This document shows, piece after piece, positions 23,101 to 39,884 of a stretch of DNA of 64,000 nt. The position numbers and the translations under genes were made by a program. The stretch is from Mesorhabditis belari (lineage: Eukaryota > Nematoda > Chromadorea > Rhabditida > Rhabditidae). A model generated the notes under the pieces. It was not told the origin of the DNA. It saw nothing but the letters and a program-made list of their open reading frames with translations, and did not search any database. Numbering within the stretch: position 1 is the stretch's first letter; each line of letters begins with the position of its first letter. Location: positions 1,224,962 through 1,288,961 of the forward strand of contig CAUEEP010000760.1 in the NCBI GenBank assembly GCA_958450365.1, read 5' to 3'.

Positions 23101-26100
23101 TCGTAATAGGATTTTGGTTTGTGTGTGAGACAAGTGTGAGACTCAAAAATGGAGGATTGGAGATGTCCCAGTTTGAGCACTTTCTTCAGAAGAAACCCAT
23201 TTTGGTGTCAATAGAAAAGTTGTAAAGAATCAAAAATTAGGCTTATAGCCAAATTTCCAAAAAGATACACTTAGTAGTTTCGCTTAAAATGCAAGTTTTG
23301 TGGAAATTCGTTACTTTACTATTGGGTTGGTGAATTGAAAACTGCGGGCTGTTGTCATATGTGCCAGTTTGAGCACTTTCTTCAAAAGAAACCCATTTTG
23401 GTGTCAATGGAAAAGTTGTAGAGAATCAAAAATTAAGCCTATATCCAAATTTTCAGAACGATTCAAAAACTGGTTTTCTAGGAATGCCAAATTTACGAAT
23501 TTTCACAAAACTTGCAACAAAACTTGCATTTTAAGCGAAACTACTAAGTGTATCTTTTTGGAAATTTGGCTATAAGCCTAATTTTTGATTCTCTACAACT
23601 TTTCTATTGACACCAAAATGGGTTTCTTTTGAAGAAAGTGCTCAAACTGTCACTCACCAATCCCACAATGATCGTACATCTCCGTGATCCCGACATCGAA
23701 TTTTTCACCGCTGAGCTGATCCATCAATTCTTTGTGATTCATTGTAACTAAAGCAGATTAAGATTAAGATTAAGATTGATTTAAAAAGTAAAAATACGGA
23801 TCTTCAATGTTTTCAAACAGAGTTTATAGCCAAAATAGCCAAAAAAGAGTTTATAGCCAGAACTCACAATTGCATTGACTTGCATAGTGCACTGAAGTGC
23901 CGAGAAGCTTCTGAAAATTTCAGATTTTTCAAGAGACATCTTTTGAAAGTCTTGTGTACTTTGTGCTCAAGAAACCCACCCTTTCTAGTGCACCTGAAGC
24001 TATATTTTTTCAAGCGCTGGACGCCAGAAGGAATGCTTTCTTGAATACAAAGTGTACTTGAACACAAAGTACACCTTGAAGCCTCTTCCAACTCAAAAAC
24101 TCACCGGAAACTCCGGCTCTTTCACCCAAGGATTTCTGAACTCATTCCAAATTGCTGGGAAATCCACAGAGATTTCCGGATCTTGATCAACGGTGATCAG
24201 TTTCGCTTTTTTCACTCCAGTCACTTCGCCAGTGTCTTTATTGGTGATCGGTTGAAGCACTGTCTAAAGTATGATCAATATTATATCGATTATAGATATT
24301 AGATTGATACTAGATCGATATTAGATCGATATTATGGGGGTGGGACAAATACGACCTTTTTTTTGCGCACCTGGACATTTGCGCACCTTTTTTTTCGCTG
24401 GAAAAGGCCTTAGGCAAGGCCGTAGAGTTTCGAAAATATTTCCATATAGGGGAATTGTATGCGTAGATTCCGAATTTCGACAAATCAGACCTCGCTGACA
24501 CGTCAAATTTGGGCTAAAAGGCAAAAACTGCGGAAAAGCGTTAAGTTGCGTAGTTTTTGCCTTTTAGCCCAAATTTGACGTGTCAGCGAGGTCTGATTTG
24601 TCGAAATTCGGAATCTACGCATACGATTCCCTTATATGGAAATATTTTCGAAGCTCTAAGGCCTTTTCCAGCAAAAAAAGGTGCGCAAATGTCCGGGTGC
24701 GCAAAAAAAGGTCGCATTTGTCCCACCCCCGATATTATAGCGATTATAGATATAATAATGGTGATTATTTTGAATAAATATAGTTTATTTCTTTGAGAAA
24801 TTACATTTCAAAGATTTATTAGGTTGATGCAAAAGTCTTTTTCATTTTTTTCGTACTTCTTTTGAAAAATAACAAAGTCATCAATTAACCTATGGTTTGC
24901 TCTAAATGAAAAGTGTTTATTGTTCAATTTCCCATTTTTTAAGTCAATTTGGGTTCACTTTCAAGCAAATTCGAGAGTGAAAACGGGTTTTTCATAAAAA
25001 TCTATAAAAACCTCTATAAAGAGATTGGCTGAATCAATTTCTCTGAAAATCTGAAAAAATATCTAACTTTTTGTGCTCTATCTTTTATTTATTAACATCA
25101 AGATTGGTTTCCTTAGCTAAAGCGTCTAAAATGCATCATCGAGCCGTCGCCTTTTTTGACTACCCGACTTCAGGCTCTCAAAAAAATCTAGACAGAAGAC
25201 ATTTTAAACTCGTTTTAATGTCATTTTGCAGAAAAATAATTGGCCTTTCGAATGCAATAAACCGTTGTTCAATTGGTGCATTTGTTACTTTTTAACGGAA
25301 GTACGAAAAAAATGAAAAAGACTTTTACATCAACCTAATACTAAAGACTTATGCAATAATCTTATACAAGTTCAATGTTAATCCAAGCTTTGGAACTGTT
25401 CTATTAGACGGACACAAAAATCAATGGACACACAAACGGACACGCTGTTGAGAAATGACTTTCAAGCTGGTGGCGAGCCGTTTCTCGGTGCTACTTGTTC
25501 CTACACTTGGCCAGTCAGACTTCCAGACTTCCAGACTTCCAGACTTCCAGACTTCCAGACTTCCGATGGCTTCCAGACTTTAAAAAATGAACCTGAATTC
25601 AGGTTTAAACGCCTTATAATGATTTGAGTGTGGATGTTGGGGTCGGACGGGTCGAGAAAGTTTATGTTGTGATTCACCATTGCGTACTGGTAACCGGCTT
25701 CCTTGAGATTCTTTGTCCAATAATCTTTCCACAAATCACTGTAGATGAGTCACTGTAGATGTAGTCACAAGTTTCCGGTTCGATATCCTCTATTTGCCTC
25801 TCCAAAGTTCGGCAGAACGATCCGCAAGATAGAGTTGATCCAGATAGAGTAAATTTGTGTCCGTCTAATAGAAAAGTACCCAAGCTTTTAAAAAATAAAC
25901 CTGAATTCAAGTTTAAACGCCTTATACTTGCAATTACATTGCATTGCACACTTGCAAATTCATTTTGACTTAACGAAGCATCTTAAGACCAATAAATGAA
26001 AGGCGGATTAAATGGGCTGGCTTCCTAGACCGATTTGTCAGCTTCCCGTAAGCTTCCAATCTTCCTAGACCGATTTGTCAGCTTCCCGTAAGCTTCCAAT

Positions 26101-26938
26101 CTTCCTAGACAGATTTGTCAGCTTCCAGTAAGCTTCCAATCTTCCTAGATCGATTTGTCAGCTTCCAGTAAGTTTCCAATCTTCCTAGACCGATTTGTCA
26201 GCTTCCCGTAAGCTTCCAATCTTCCTAGACAGATTTGTCAGCTTCCAGTAAGCTTCCAATCTTCCTAGACCGATTTGTCAGCTTCCAGTAAGCTTCCAAT
26301 CTTCCTAGACCGATTTGTCAGCTTCCCGTAAGCTTCCAATCTTCCTAGACAGATTTGTCAGCTTCCAGTAAGCTTCCAATCTTCCTAGACAGATTTGTCA
26401 GCTTCCAGTAAGCTTCCAATCTTCCTAGACCGATTTGTCAGCTTCCCGTAAGCTTCCAATCTTCCTAGACAGATTTGTCAGCTTCCAGTAAGCTTCCAAT
26501 CTTCCTAGACAGATTTGTCAGCTTCCAGTAAGCTTCCAATCTTCCTAGACCGATTTGTCAGCTTCCCGTAAGCTTCCAATCTTCCTAGACAGATTTGTCA
26601 GCTTCCAGTAAGCTTCCAATCTTCCTAGACAGATTTGTCCTTGAAAATTCAACTCTGAATCAAAAGCAACACAAAATAGAGCTATTGTATCTAATGGTCA
26701 ATCGCAGATGAACAAAACCGTTACTCAGCTGTTGAAAGTTGTTCAAAAAAGTTGCCTCAAAAGAAAAACCAGTCAAACTCACCACATCAAATCCCTCATC
26801 CTGTAAAATATCGGCAATTCTTCCCATAAATTTCACATGACTCAGCGCGAATCTCGGCGAATACACGAAAACCTTGTAAGCGTGTGAGAAAGAAAATATT
26901 GATAGAAACAAGCAGATTATGAGATTAAATTTTCCCAT
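17174..26938 (-). CDS. UDP-glycosyltransferase (UGT), 13 exons found
   Basis: ER membrane enzyme that conjugates UDP-sugars to small lipophilic substrates. Exons: 26938-26783, 24263-24105, 23910-23868, 23747-23658, 22870-22760, 22414-22324, 21109-20981, 20587-20471, 19936-19825, 19475-19407, 19154-19001, 18322-18248, 17381-17174. Exon 1 has a signal peptide and the SHVKF histidine expected of the UGT catalytic base. Exon 8 carries ILLSFGSVAYS. Exon 9 has IDWAPQLDLL, exon 10 the signature LFITHGGLGSVYE, and exon 11 PLFADQFRNA. The last exon has HIEFAAREGKLGFLDP, a membrane helix and a KMKND end (KxKxx-type ER retrieval). Two problems: exon 6 reads through only if one base is dropped at its acceptor, and exons 6 and 7 disagree in phase, so an exon of roughly 20-30 codons is missing from 21110-22323. 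An upstream in-frame ATG at 26968 exists; 26938 fits the signal peptide better. Confidence 0.87.
18404..18805. repeat. 31-bp minisatellite
   Basis: About 13 copies of AATTAGACTGTCTAGAAAGT plus CTCTTTAGATT, in the UGT intron between exons 12 and 11. Confidence 0.92.
19553..19617 (-). pseudogene. tRNA-like sequence
   Basis: On the minus strand GTGGCCGAGTGGTGTAGCGC resembles a tRNA D arm, with a CGCTT/GAGCG stem around GTCTCCA and a downstream AGTTCGATC. Spacing is abnormal, so it is a probable tRNA-derived relic in a UGT intron. Confidence 0.4.
19945..20415. repeat. ATAACTTATAAG 12-bp arrays
   Basis: Two blocks (about 19945-20045 and 20300-20415) of the same palindrome-rich 12-base unit, separated by about 250 bases, in the UGT intron between exons 9 and 8. 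Confidence 0.9.
20605..20935. repeat. 21-bp AGCTTTAAGCTTATCAATTTG array
   Basis: About 15 variants of a 21-base unit in the UGT intron between exons 8 and 7. Confidence 0.9.
21477..22145. repeat. Composite repeat cluster in UGT intron 6-7
   Basis: Holds two copies of AGACGTCTGTCCG with flanking GTAAAAAGCTGTAAGC (near 21520 and 21770-22090), and a G+C-rich array of GGACGTCAGCATCTGATCC units (about 21800-22063). A short GGCTTAGGCTTAGGCTTAGG run follows near 22127. Sequence near 21660-21775 also resembles 7015-7108. The UGT exon missing from this interval may have been displaced or lost here. Confidence 0.7.
22437..22560. repeat. CTTCTTATTTCTT array
   Basis: Pyrimidine-rich repeat close upstream (minus-strand sense) of UGT exon 6, between exons 5 and 6. 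Confidence 0.9.
22966..23650. mobile_element. Two overlapping MITE family C copies
   Basis: One left end (TTGGGTTGGTGAATTGAGAA) starts at 22966 and a second (TTGGGTTGGTGAATTGAAAA) at 23322. The first part matches the reversed right half of the 57.6 kb copy. The compound element ends about 8 bases into the intron that follows UGT exon 4. Confidence 0.8.
24336..24730. mobile_element. Hairpin MITE, family B, copy 2
   Basis: Inverted arms beginning GGGGGTGGGACAAATACGAC. Same TIR and internal GCGCACC motifs as 7200-7703, but a different central sequence (TTTTGCCTTTTAGCCC arms). It lies in UGT intron 1. Confidence 0.85.
24819..25338. mobile_element. Mariner-type MITE, family A, copy 2
   Basis: 520 bases, TA-flanked, nearly identical to 1725-2245 and in the same orientation. 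It lies in UGT intron 1. Confidence 0.9.
25501..25949 (-). pseudogene. Unrecognised coding-like fragment between direct repeats
   Basis: Minus-strand open stretches contain SCGSFCRTLERQIEDIEPET and, in a neighbouring frame, DYWTKNLKEAGYQYAMVNHN, which look protein-like. They lie between two copies of a ~38-base repeat (CCTGAATTCAGGTTTAAACG type, at 25583 and 25889), and a TTCCAGAC array abuts one side. I do not recognise the family. It lies in UGT intron 1 and is probably a captured or duplicated gene fragment. Confidence 0.25.
26018..26640. repeat. 40-bp satellite with three-unit higher-order pattern
   Basis: About 15.5 copies of a 40-base unit (CTTCCTAGACAGATTTGTCA plus GCTTCCAGTAAGCTTCCAAT). 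Units with CCGATTT...CCCGTA alternate with pairs having CAGATTT...CCAGTA, giving a 120-base period over most of the array. It lies in UGT intron 1. Confidence 0.93.
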
Positions 26939-27860
26939 CCTTGAATTCGATTCGATTCGCGTGTTCAACTTTGATTAATCACTCCAATTTGCTTGGCTTC
27001 TTATCAGCGAATCCGTGTTTTAGCACCCCTTTTCCTTGCTGGAAAAAGACCGGAACAAAGCTGTATATTATGTATTTCGTATCATTTGAAACGAGAAAAG
27101 CTCCGTTTTGAATCGATCTGATGGAAAATTGAAGAGTTTTTTTATAGAAAATCTGTGCAGTGAGTGGGGTACCGATGGGACAATGATTATTCAAATATTT
27201 TATTCCGAATCTATCCCATCACAATCTAGCACACTAATCTAGCGAGAAAATACAACAAAATAGAATCAATCGTTGGTGTCAAAGCCAAACGAAAGGAATA
27301 AAAAGTGGGCTCCGTCTCTTTTTAATCACACAAACGATCTTTAGAGGAAGGCCAAGAGAATCAGAGATATTCAAAATCAAAGCATCGAATAAGATTTCAC
27401 AGAAAAGAGCTACTTTTCTGCACAATTCTACTATTGTATCCACTTTTTTTGACAACTTTTTGACAACTTCGAACATTTCATAGTCATTTTAGAGAAACTT
27501 TTCATTCCAAAGCTCAATATTTGTTTCATATAACAATCACAATAAGTAAAGGTACTCTTAGCAAAAGTAAGTACAGTCGATTCCCTCTAGAACGGAATAG
27601 AAGGGACCAAAAAATGTTTCCGTCAAGAGAATCAGAGATATTCCAAATCAAAGCATCGAATAAGATTTCACAGAAAAGAGCTACTTTTCTGCACAAAATC
27701 AATAGTAGTTTTCAAATTTGATACTTTCACGATACAGGTACTTATGAAAATTTAATCTAATTTTTCCCGTAACTTTTCCTAGAGATCTTTTTTGATTTAC
27801 TGAATTTTGATTTGATTTAACGAGAAGTCAAACAGTGAATGGAATGGGATTAAAAAAAAT
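26939..27860. other. UGT upstream region, no gene seen
   Basis: AT-rich sequence 5' of the UGT gene. A ~70-base direct repeat containing GCATCGAATAAGATTTCACA is present at 27359-27428 and 27629-27700. I see no coding exon. Confidence 0.5.
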
Positions 27861-28050
27861 GAAAGTAAATGAAAGTAAATGAAAGTAAATGAAAGTAAAT
27901 GAAAGTAAATGAAAGTAAATGAAAGTAAATGAAAGTAAATCAAAGTAAATCAAAGTAAATGAAAGTAAATGAAAGTAAATGAAAGTAAATCAAAGTAAAT
28001 CAAAGTAAATCAAAGTAAATCAAAGTAAATCAAAGTAAATCAAAGTAAAT
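27861..28050. repeat. GAAAGTAAAT decamer array
   Basis: Nineteen tandem decamers. Early units are GAAAGTAAAT and late ones CAAAGTAAAT, with a mixed zone between. Confidence 0.95.
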
Positions 28051-28261
28051 CGTAAAAACTGCGAAGCGAATCGGATTCAGGCAAAAATTTTCTGTTCGAA
28101 TCGGTTCGATTTTTGATCAAGAGTGTGCAGACCAGACTTGTCTAACGGTACATTTAACGGTAAACGGTAAATAATAGTAAACAATAACAAGAAATGTTTA
28201 TTTATCGTTTACCATTTACCGTTAACTACCGGTATTACCATTTTGTTACCATTGTTTTCTG

Positions 28262-29101
28262 TTAACAATGACTTGAAACAACTTATTGAAGTCGATCCAA
28301 TGCAAACAACACGAGAGCTCTCCAAAATCTGCAATCTGATCAATCAACAATTGTCCGCCTTTTGGAAATAATCGGAAAAATCAATCGTAATGAACGATGG
28401 GTTCCATATGAATTGAGCACCGATTTTCCACATCTGGGAGCATGCCTTTCGATCAACATATCTTGCTTCTCAAATCAAAAAGAAGCCATTTTGAGAATAT
28501 CTTGATGATGGACGAGAAGTGGATTCACTTCAATAATACTTCTCGAAAAAGACTCAATGGCGTCAAATGCCAATTCCAATTCCAAAGCCGGATTATCATG
28601 AGGACAAAGTGATGTTGTCTTGCTGGTGGAATATCAGCGGGCTTGTTTATTTCGAATTATTAGAGCCCGGAAAAACAGTTGTTTCGCCTTTATTTATTTA
28701 ACAGCTTAAGAAGGTTAACCAAATTTTGCGTCAAAAGGGTTTAAATCCCTTGACTGTCAATTTTCTTCGTGACCAGCTCACACATAAAAAGCTTCTTGTA
28801 TGGAGTTAGAGGAATTAGGATGGAAGGTCTTACCGCATCCGTCGTATAGTCTAAGCTTATGCATCATCTGCTGGTCTACTACTTTCAATCACAGAATCAA
28901 GAGTTCTTCGATAAGGGGCAATCTAAAGCAATGTTGGAGGGATTTTATGGATAACGTTGGTGCTTATTGTTTTGAATAAACTGCTACCTAAAGGGTAATA
29001 AGTCAGTAATAAAATGTTACCTACTGTTACCTAAACTGTTACCTGATTTTGATTAAACTTAATGCTTGTAAAAAAACCGAAATTTCTTTTGCATCAACCT
29101 A
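28262..29101 (+). mobile_element. Decayed mariner, 5'-truncated
   Basis: Plus-strand relic with many frameshifts and stops, close to the intact element at 34.7 kb. Recognisable pieces are an MQTTRELS helix region, NERWVPYELS, MDEKWIHF-like and PKPDYHEDKV-like segments. Its right end is CGAAATTTCTTTTGCATCAA plus CCTAG at 29101, followed by TA. The left end is missing. Confidence 0.8.
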
Positions 29102-29547
29102 GTAAGCTCATGTACAAATTGCAAATTTCAACACACAGAATGCTTTGGCATTGGACAGTTGTGAAACTCTGAAACTCTGAAAAAAGTGGTCTTTTCAACA
29201 AATTTTCCCTGAAAAGCGTAAAAGAGGAAAATTTTCCCTGAATTCCCTATCTGGATAGACGATCAAAATAGCAAAAAGACTTCTCTAAAAGCAACATCTG
29301 CGAAGAGAAAATCGGCTCATTGATTGTTGTTTTTCCTCTGCTCATCGTGCCGCTTACTCATCAGCATCTCTTTGACACAGAAAATATTTTCTTTTCATCA
29401 TGTAAACATTCGAACCTTTTGCCTGCTTCAGCCTAAGCTGTTTATTCACAAATTTCTTACGGCTTTCAATTTTTATTAAGAAATGGTTTTCAACTTTTCA
29501 AAAGCTTTGAATCTATTGAATATCAATATCTATTGAATATTTATCTA

Positions 29548-31284
29548 TTAGGTTGTCCAGTTATAAATGTGCGTTTTTAAGATAACAACTGAGATTGTTT
29601 GTGAAAGACTGTACACTATAGTGACACGAGTAGCTTTATTGGCATTGCTGAGAAGATGAGGAACCCATTTCCCTTGTCGGCTTGTTTTCCCCAATTGATT
29701 TAAATGCTCGGAAATTGTTTGAGGGCTTACTCTAAATATTTCTGCAAGTTCACGTGTAGTTTGTCGAGGATTCATTTCTATCGCCTGCTTCAGTACTGCA
29801 TTATCGATTGCAGGAGGCCGATTGTAGCAATACATTGTTCACTCGTTCCAATTGTTGTGCATACATTTCACCCGTGATTGTTTGTCCAGGTTTAAGCAGC
29901 TCAAAAGAAACAATCCCTTGGGTATTCCACCAGACAGTAAGCATTACTTTCTTGCCATGGAAGTCGGGTTTTGGTGTTGGTGTTCGCTCCTCACCAGGTT
30001 CTAGCCATTGCCGTTTTCGTGTAGAATTATCATATTGAATCCATTTTTCATCGCAAGTAAGGATTTCATCGTAAAACCCAGTGTTTTTTGCCAAACGAAG
30101 AAGAATACCCGCCATAGTGACACGAGTAGCTTTATTGGCATTGCTGAGAAGATGAGGATTTCCCTTGTCGGCTTGTTTTCTCCAATTGATTTAAATGCTC
30201 GGAAATTGTTTGAGGGCTTACTCTAAATATTTCTGCAAGTTCACGTGTAGTTTGTCGAGGATCCATTTCTATCGCCTGCTTCAGTACTGCATTATCGATC
30301 GCAGGAGGCCGTCGTTGGTGGTTTTCGTCTTCCAAGGATTGATTTCCTTCTCAAAATCGTTGAAACCATCGGCAATACTGGCTTTCCGAAATAGCATCTT
30401 CGCCAAATACTTTGCAGAGATCTCGATGAGATTCAGCGGCATTTTTGCCCAATTTAAAGTCATACCAAAGACTGGCACAAAGACGAAACTTCGTCTCGGT
30501 CATCATTTGTTAACAATATTTGTTTCCATCTTCCATGCAAAGAATGAATTCCCTCAGCGTAAAAATTGGCTTGTTTCGAGGCAAAGAAGTCGGCTATCCA
30601 CTTTTGACCTCTTGAACTTCTTTGAACTTGTTTCCAGCCAAATGGTTTTGCATTGAGCGAAATAAATGGTAATCCAAAAGAGGAATATCCGGAGAATATG
30701 GCGGATGCGGGAAAGGTTCCCAGCGGGAAAAGTCTTCGAGTTTTTCCTGAACAATCTTTGCAACGTGTGGACGGGCGTTATCTTGTATGAACTTTATGTT
30801 CGAAGGATCAAGACCAGTAGCAATACATTCTTCACTAGTTCCAGTTGCTATGCATACGTTTCACTCGTGATTGCATGTCCAGGTACAAGCAGCTCAAAAT
30901 AAACAATACCCTGGGAATTCCACCAGAAAGAAAGCATTACTTTTTTGCCGTGAAAGTCGGGTTGGTGTTGGTATTGGCTCTTCACCAGGTCATTGCCGTT
31001 TTCGTGTAGAATTATCATATTGAATCCACTTTTCATCTCAAGTAAGACGAGATTCAGCGGCATTTTTGCCCAATTTAAAGTCATACCAAAGACTGGCACG
31101 AAGACGAAACTTTGTCTCGGTCATCTAAACACGGAAATTAATTCAAAAATGAATTAGTTTAACGTCAAAAACACGAAAAGTTGCAATAAATAAGAAATCT
31201 TGAACAGCATATAGGGAATAGGGTTTGATAAAATTGTATAGCCCCAAGGTATGCTGTTCAAGAGCAGGCGTGCATTCATAACTG
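29548..31284 (-). mobile_element. Rearranged mariner with duplicated transposase segments
   Basis: Ends TTAGGTTGTCCAGTTATAAA (29548, after TA) and its complement at 31284 bound 1.7 kb. Minus-strand pieces appear more than once: helix-turn-helix IDNAVLKQAIEM plus QTTRELAEIFRV at 29548-29835 and 30132-30335; catalytic core HGKKVMLTVWW or HGKKVMLSFWW at 29801-30115 and 30848-31099; N-terminus FGMTLNWAKMPLNL at 30281-30478 and 31040-31099. A C-terminal stretch with DNARPHVAKI lies near 30650-30800. The result is scrambled and inactive. Confidence 0.85.
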
Positions 31285-31475
31285 GACAACCTAACATTTA
31301 TCGTATACCGTCGTTTTTACCGTAGCCCATGATTTTTCAAATGAGCCTCATAGCTAGCAACTCTGATCATTTTGTGTAACCCTGACATTAAAAATACTAG
31401 ATACTAGATTCAACAAATTCTAGCATAATTGCAATTGAATCTGCAAGAATTTGTGACATCAACAGCTGCAAATGT

Positions 31476-31555
31476 TCTTGTGCAAGTACAAGTACAAGTG
31501 TTGCCTAGTACAAGTGTTGCCTGGTACAAGTGTTGCCTAGTACAAGTGTTACGGT
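31476..31555. repeat. TACAAGTGTTGCCTAG 16-bp repeat
   Basis: Four to five copies, just upstream of the CBM14 start codon. Confidence 0.85.
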
Positions 31556-31666
31556 ACATATTCCATTTCAAGAGATGTACTTGATTCCAGTTTTTTTTTT
31601 CTGGAACTTCCTATTTTTATGTTTTCTTTATTATTTCCATCATTTCTTGGTCAGCTTCTTCAACAA

Positions 31667-37553
<5,887 letters not shown>

Positions 37554-38238
37554 GATCAAATGATGAGATCGTTGAGTTTTTCTATCGATAATCTGAAGTT
37601 ATTGAATTGTACAATAATGCCATTTTCCTTGTTTCTGCCATTCTTGTTCAAAAATTCGTGAATTTACATTTCTTGGCCAAATCTTGGAGTTTCATCCACC
37701 AGTTATTTGAGAATTTGATTATGAATTCTCCGCAATCTCTTATTCCTATTTATCTATGAATTGTGATTGTATGTTTTATCAGTTTTGCTGATAAAAGCAC
37801 TTTTTTCAATCTAACAGAGAGAACATCTATTTTATTAAATTCGGAAGGAATTTTGGTCTCATTTTTATTAAATCTTGTTCCTTAATATATTAGAATCTAC
37901 AGAAAACAGAAAACTAGTTACAGAAAACTAGAAATTTTCATGTTTAAACCCTTTCCCCTTCAATGGTTCCCTTTTCCCTTCTGTGGTTTCCTTTTCCTTT
38001 CTATGGTTTTATTTCCCAGATCGCATTTATGCGCAGCGTGAGAATTTCGATTGGACTGACAAATTTGTAGAAATTTTCAGGCAAAACAAGCCTCAAAGCT
38101 TGACTTTTAGACGACTAGAAGCTTAACTTTTGGCCTTTTCAAGCAATCCTGTACCTTTTAAAAAATATTGATAATAATGTGATACAAACAATATGCAAAG
38201 ATAACTCCTAAGCCCTAAATGTAGGGAAAAAAACCATA
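37554..38238. other. Intergenic, no gene seen
   Basis: AT-rich 3' flank of the CBM14 gene with no exon or repeat array recognised. Confidence 0.4.
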
Positions 38239-39184
38239 TACCGTATTCTCTCTAATAGAGGTGCACTCTTTAATAGTAGTGCACTCTCTAATAGTATTGC
38301 GGTCCAGGAGGGGCTTGAAAAAATAGTAGTGCATTCCCGAAAATTTGAATTTCTGTTTGCTTCTTTTTGATCTAAACCTTTTTGACTTTATGTTTATGTG
38401 ACATTCTAAAGCTATTCAAGCAAGCAAAAGTGAGGCTTTTTTATTCATTTATTAACTATTCTTCACATGAAAAAGTTAGCAAAAAATCTAAAATTGTTGT
38501 GCAAAGTGCAAAAACGGGGGGTAGTCAAAACAGCGCCATAATAGAAAACGTTCAAAACAGCGCCGTCAAATTTCTCAAAATCCAAAAAACCAAGCTGGTT
38601 CAAGTTTTATATCAACAAATTCCTTGCGTTCTTGGCTACATGATGGGTGAAACAGTTTTTAAAAAAAGTTAATATTTCATAGATAAAAAGAGCACTCAAA
38701 ATGTGTGTCGAGTGATACTCATTTGGTTAACTGAATATCTTTAGAGACCCATTTTGAGTGCTCTTTTTATCTATGAAATATTAACTTTTTTTAAAAACTG
38801 TTTCACCCATCATGTAGCCAAGAACGCAAGGAATTTGTTGATATAAAACTTGAACCAGCTTGGTTTTTTGGATTTTGAGAAATTTGACGGCGCTGTTTTG
38901 AACGTTTTCTATTATGGCGCTGTTTTGACTACCCCCTGCAAAAACATCTTTTTGTTGTTTGTGAAGACACAAATTGTCAACTCGCCGGCCCACAACTGTA
39001 TGTCAAAAGGAGCCAAAGGAGTACGTGAAAGAATTGCAAGAATTTTTGGAACAAATCTTATATCTGTCTTACTTTGGTAAATGATAAAACTCTTTAATAG
39101 TACTGCACTCTCTAATAGTATTGCGCTCCAGGAGGAGGTTCAAAAAATACTAGTGCGCACTACTATTAGAGAGAATACGGTATA
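38239..39184. mobile_element. TIR element ACCGTATTCTCTCTAATAG with nested hairpin
   Basis: The left end ACCGTATTCTCTCTAATAG and right end CTATTAGAGAGAATACGGT are complementary. A second pair, the motif CTCTAATAGTATTGCG with GGAGGGG/GGAGGAGG, is repeated just inside. A long hairpin (38515-38945; arms with GTCAAAACAGCGCC) lies in the centre. Relatives are at 43065-43210, 55915-56136 and about 56120-56710. Confidence 0.75.
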
Positions 39185-39204
39185 TGAGAAAAAAAAGAAC
39201 GAAT

Positions 39205-39285
39205 AAACGAAAATCTAGCCAGCGGAATTGAACCCTTGACCTCCCGACTAAGAAACCGGGCTCTTAACCAGTTGGCCATGGCGGC
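39205..39285 (-). pseudogene. tRNA-like sequence
   Basis: Minus strand GCCGCCATGGCCAACTGGTT, a CCCGG/TCGGG stem around an enlarged 8-base loop, then GGGTTCAATTCC. The acceptor stem pairs poorly. Related to 46130-46222, which shares the GCCGCCATGG start. Confidence 0.45.
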
Positions 39286-39884
39286 AAACGTTCTCTGGCA
39301 AACGCTCGTTCTCTGGCAAATGGCTACATCCCTTTGATCAATCATAGCTTCAACAATCTTTCAAAATTTCTTTCACAAAAGTCAATATGGTCGGCCTCAA
39401 ATGAAAGGGTCATTTTACAACGAGAAGTGGTGCTATTTGGTGGGGTCTTTATGGGGGGAAAAGGCCTCGAATGACCCCCAAAGATCGGTGCTTGTAAATC
39501 TCTGGGTCAACTATTGAATTGACAACTTTATGCACTCTTTGCACACCCACACACAATGGACACAGTTGTTTTGCGCTCAACACAAACATTTTGCTCTGTT
39601 GTTCTGTTGGTGATGAAAGTTGAGACTTTAGATTTCTTTAAAACTCTTTGAGCATCGTTCTTGTTCAGTTTTACATTTGAATCCATTCAACGATGGTCAG
39701 TCGGTGGAGATTATTACCGTGAAGAATATAATTATACAGCTTTCAGCTTTCCGTATGCCGTTTACCTGGAAATTAATAAGAATTATAAATTTAATAATAA
39801 AATATGCAAAAGGAAAAGGAACAACAAAAGGAAAAGGAACAACAAAAGGAAAAGGAAAACATTTAAACAACAGGAAACACGGGT

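Noticed and set aside
26018..26640. Regular repeats that might suggest a CRISPR array
   Set aside because: Units are contiguous with no unique spacers, and the window is clearly eukaryotic.
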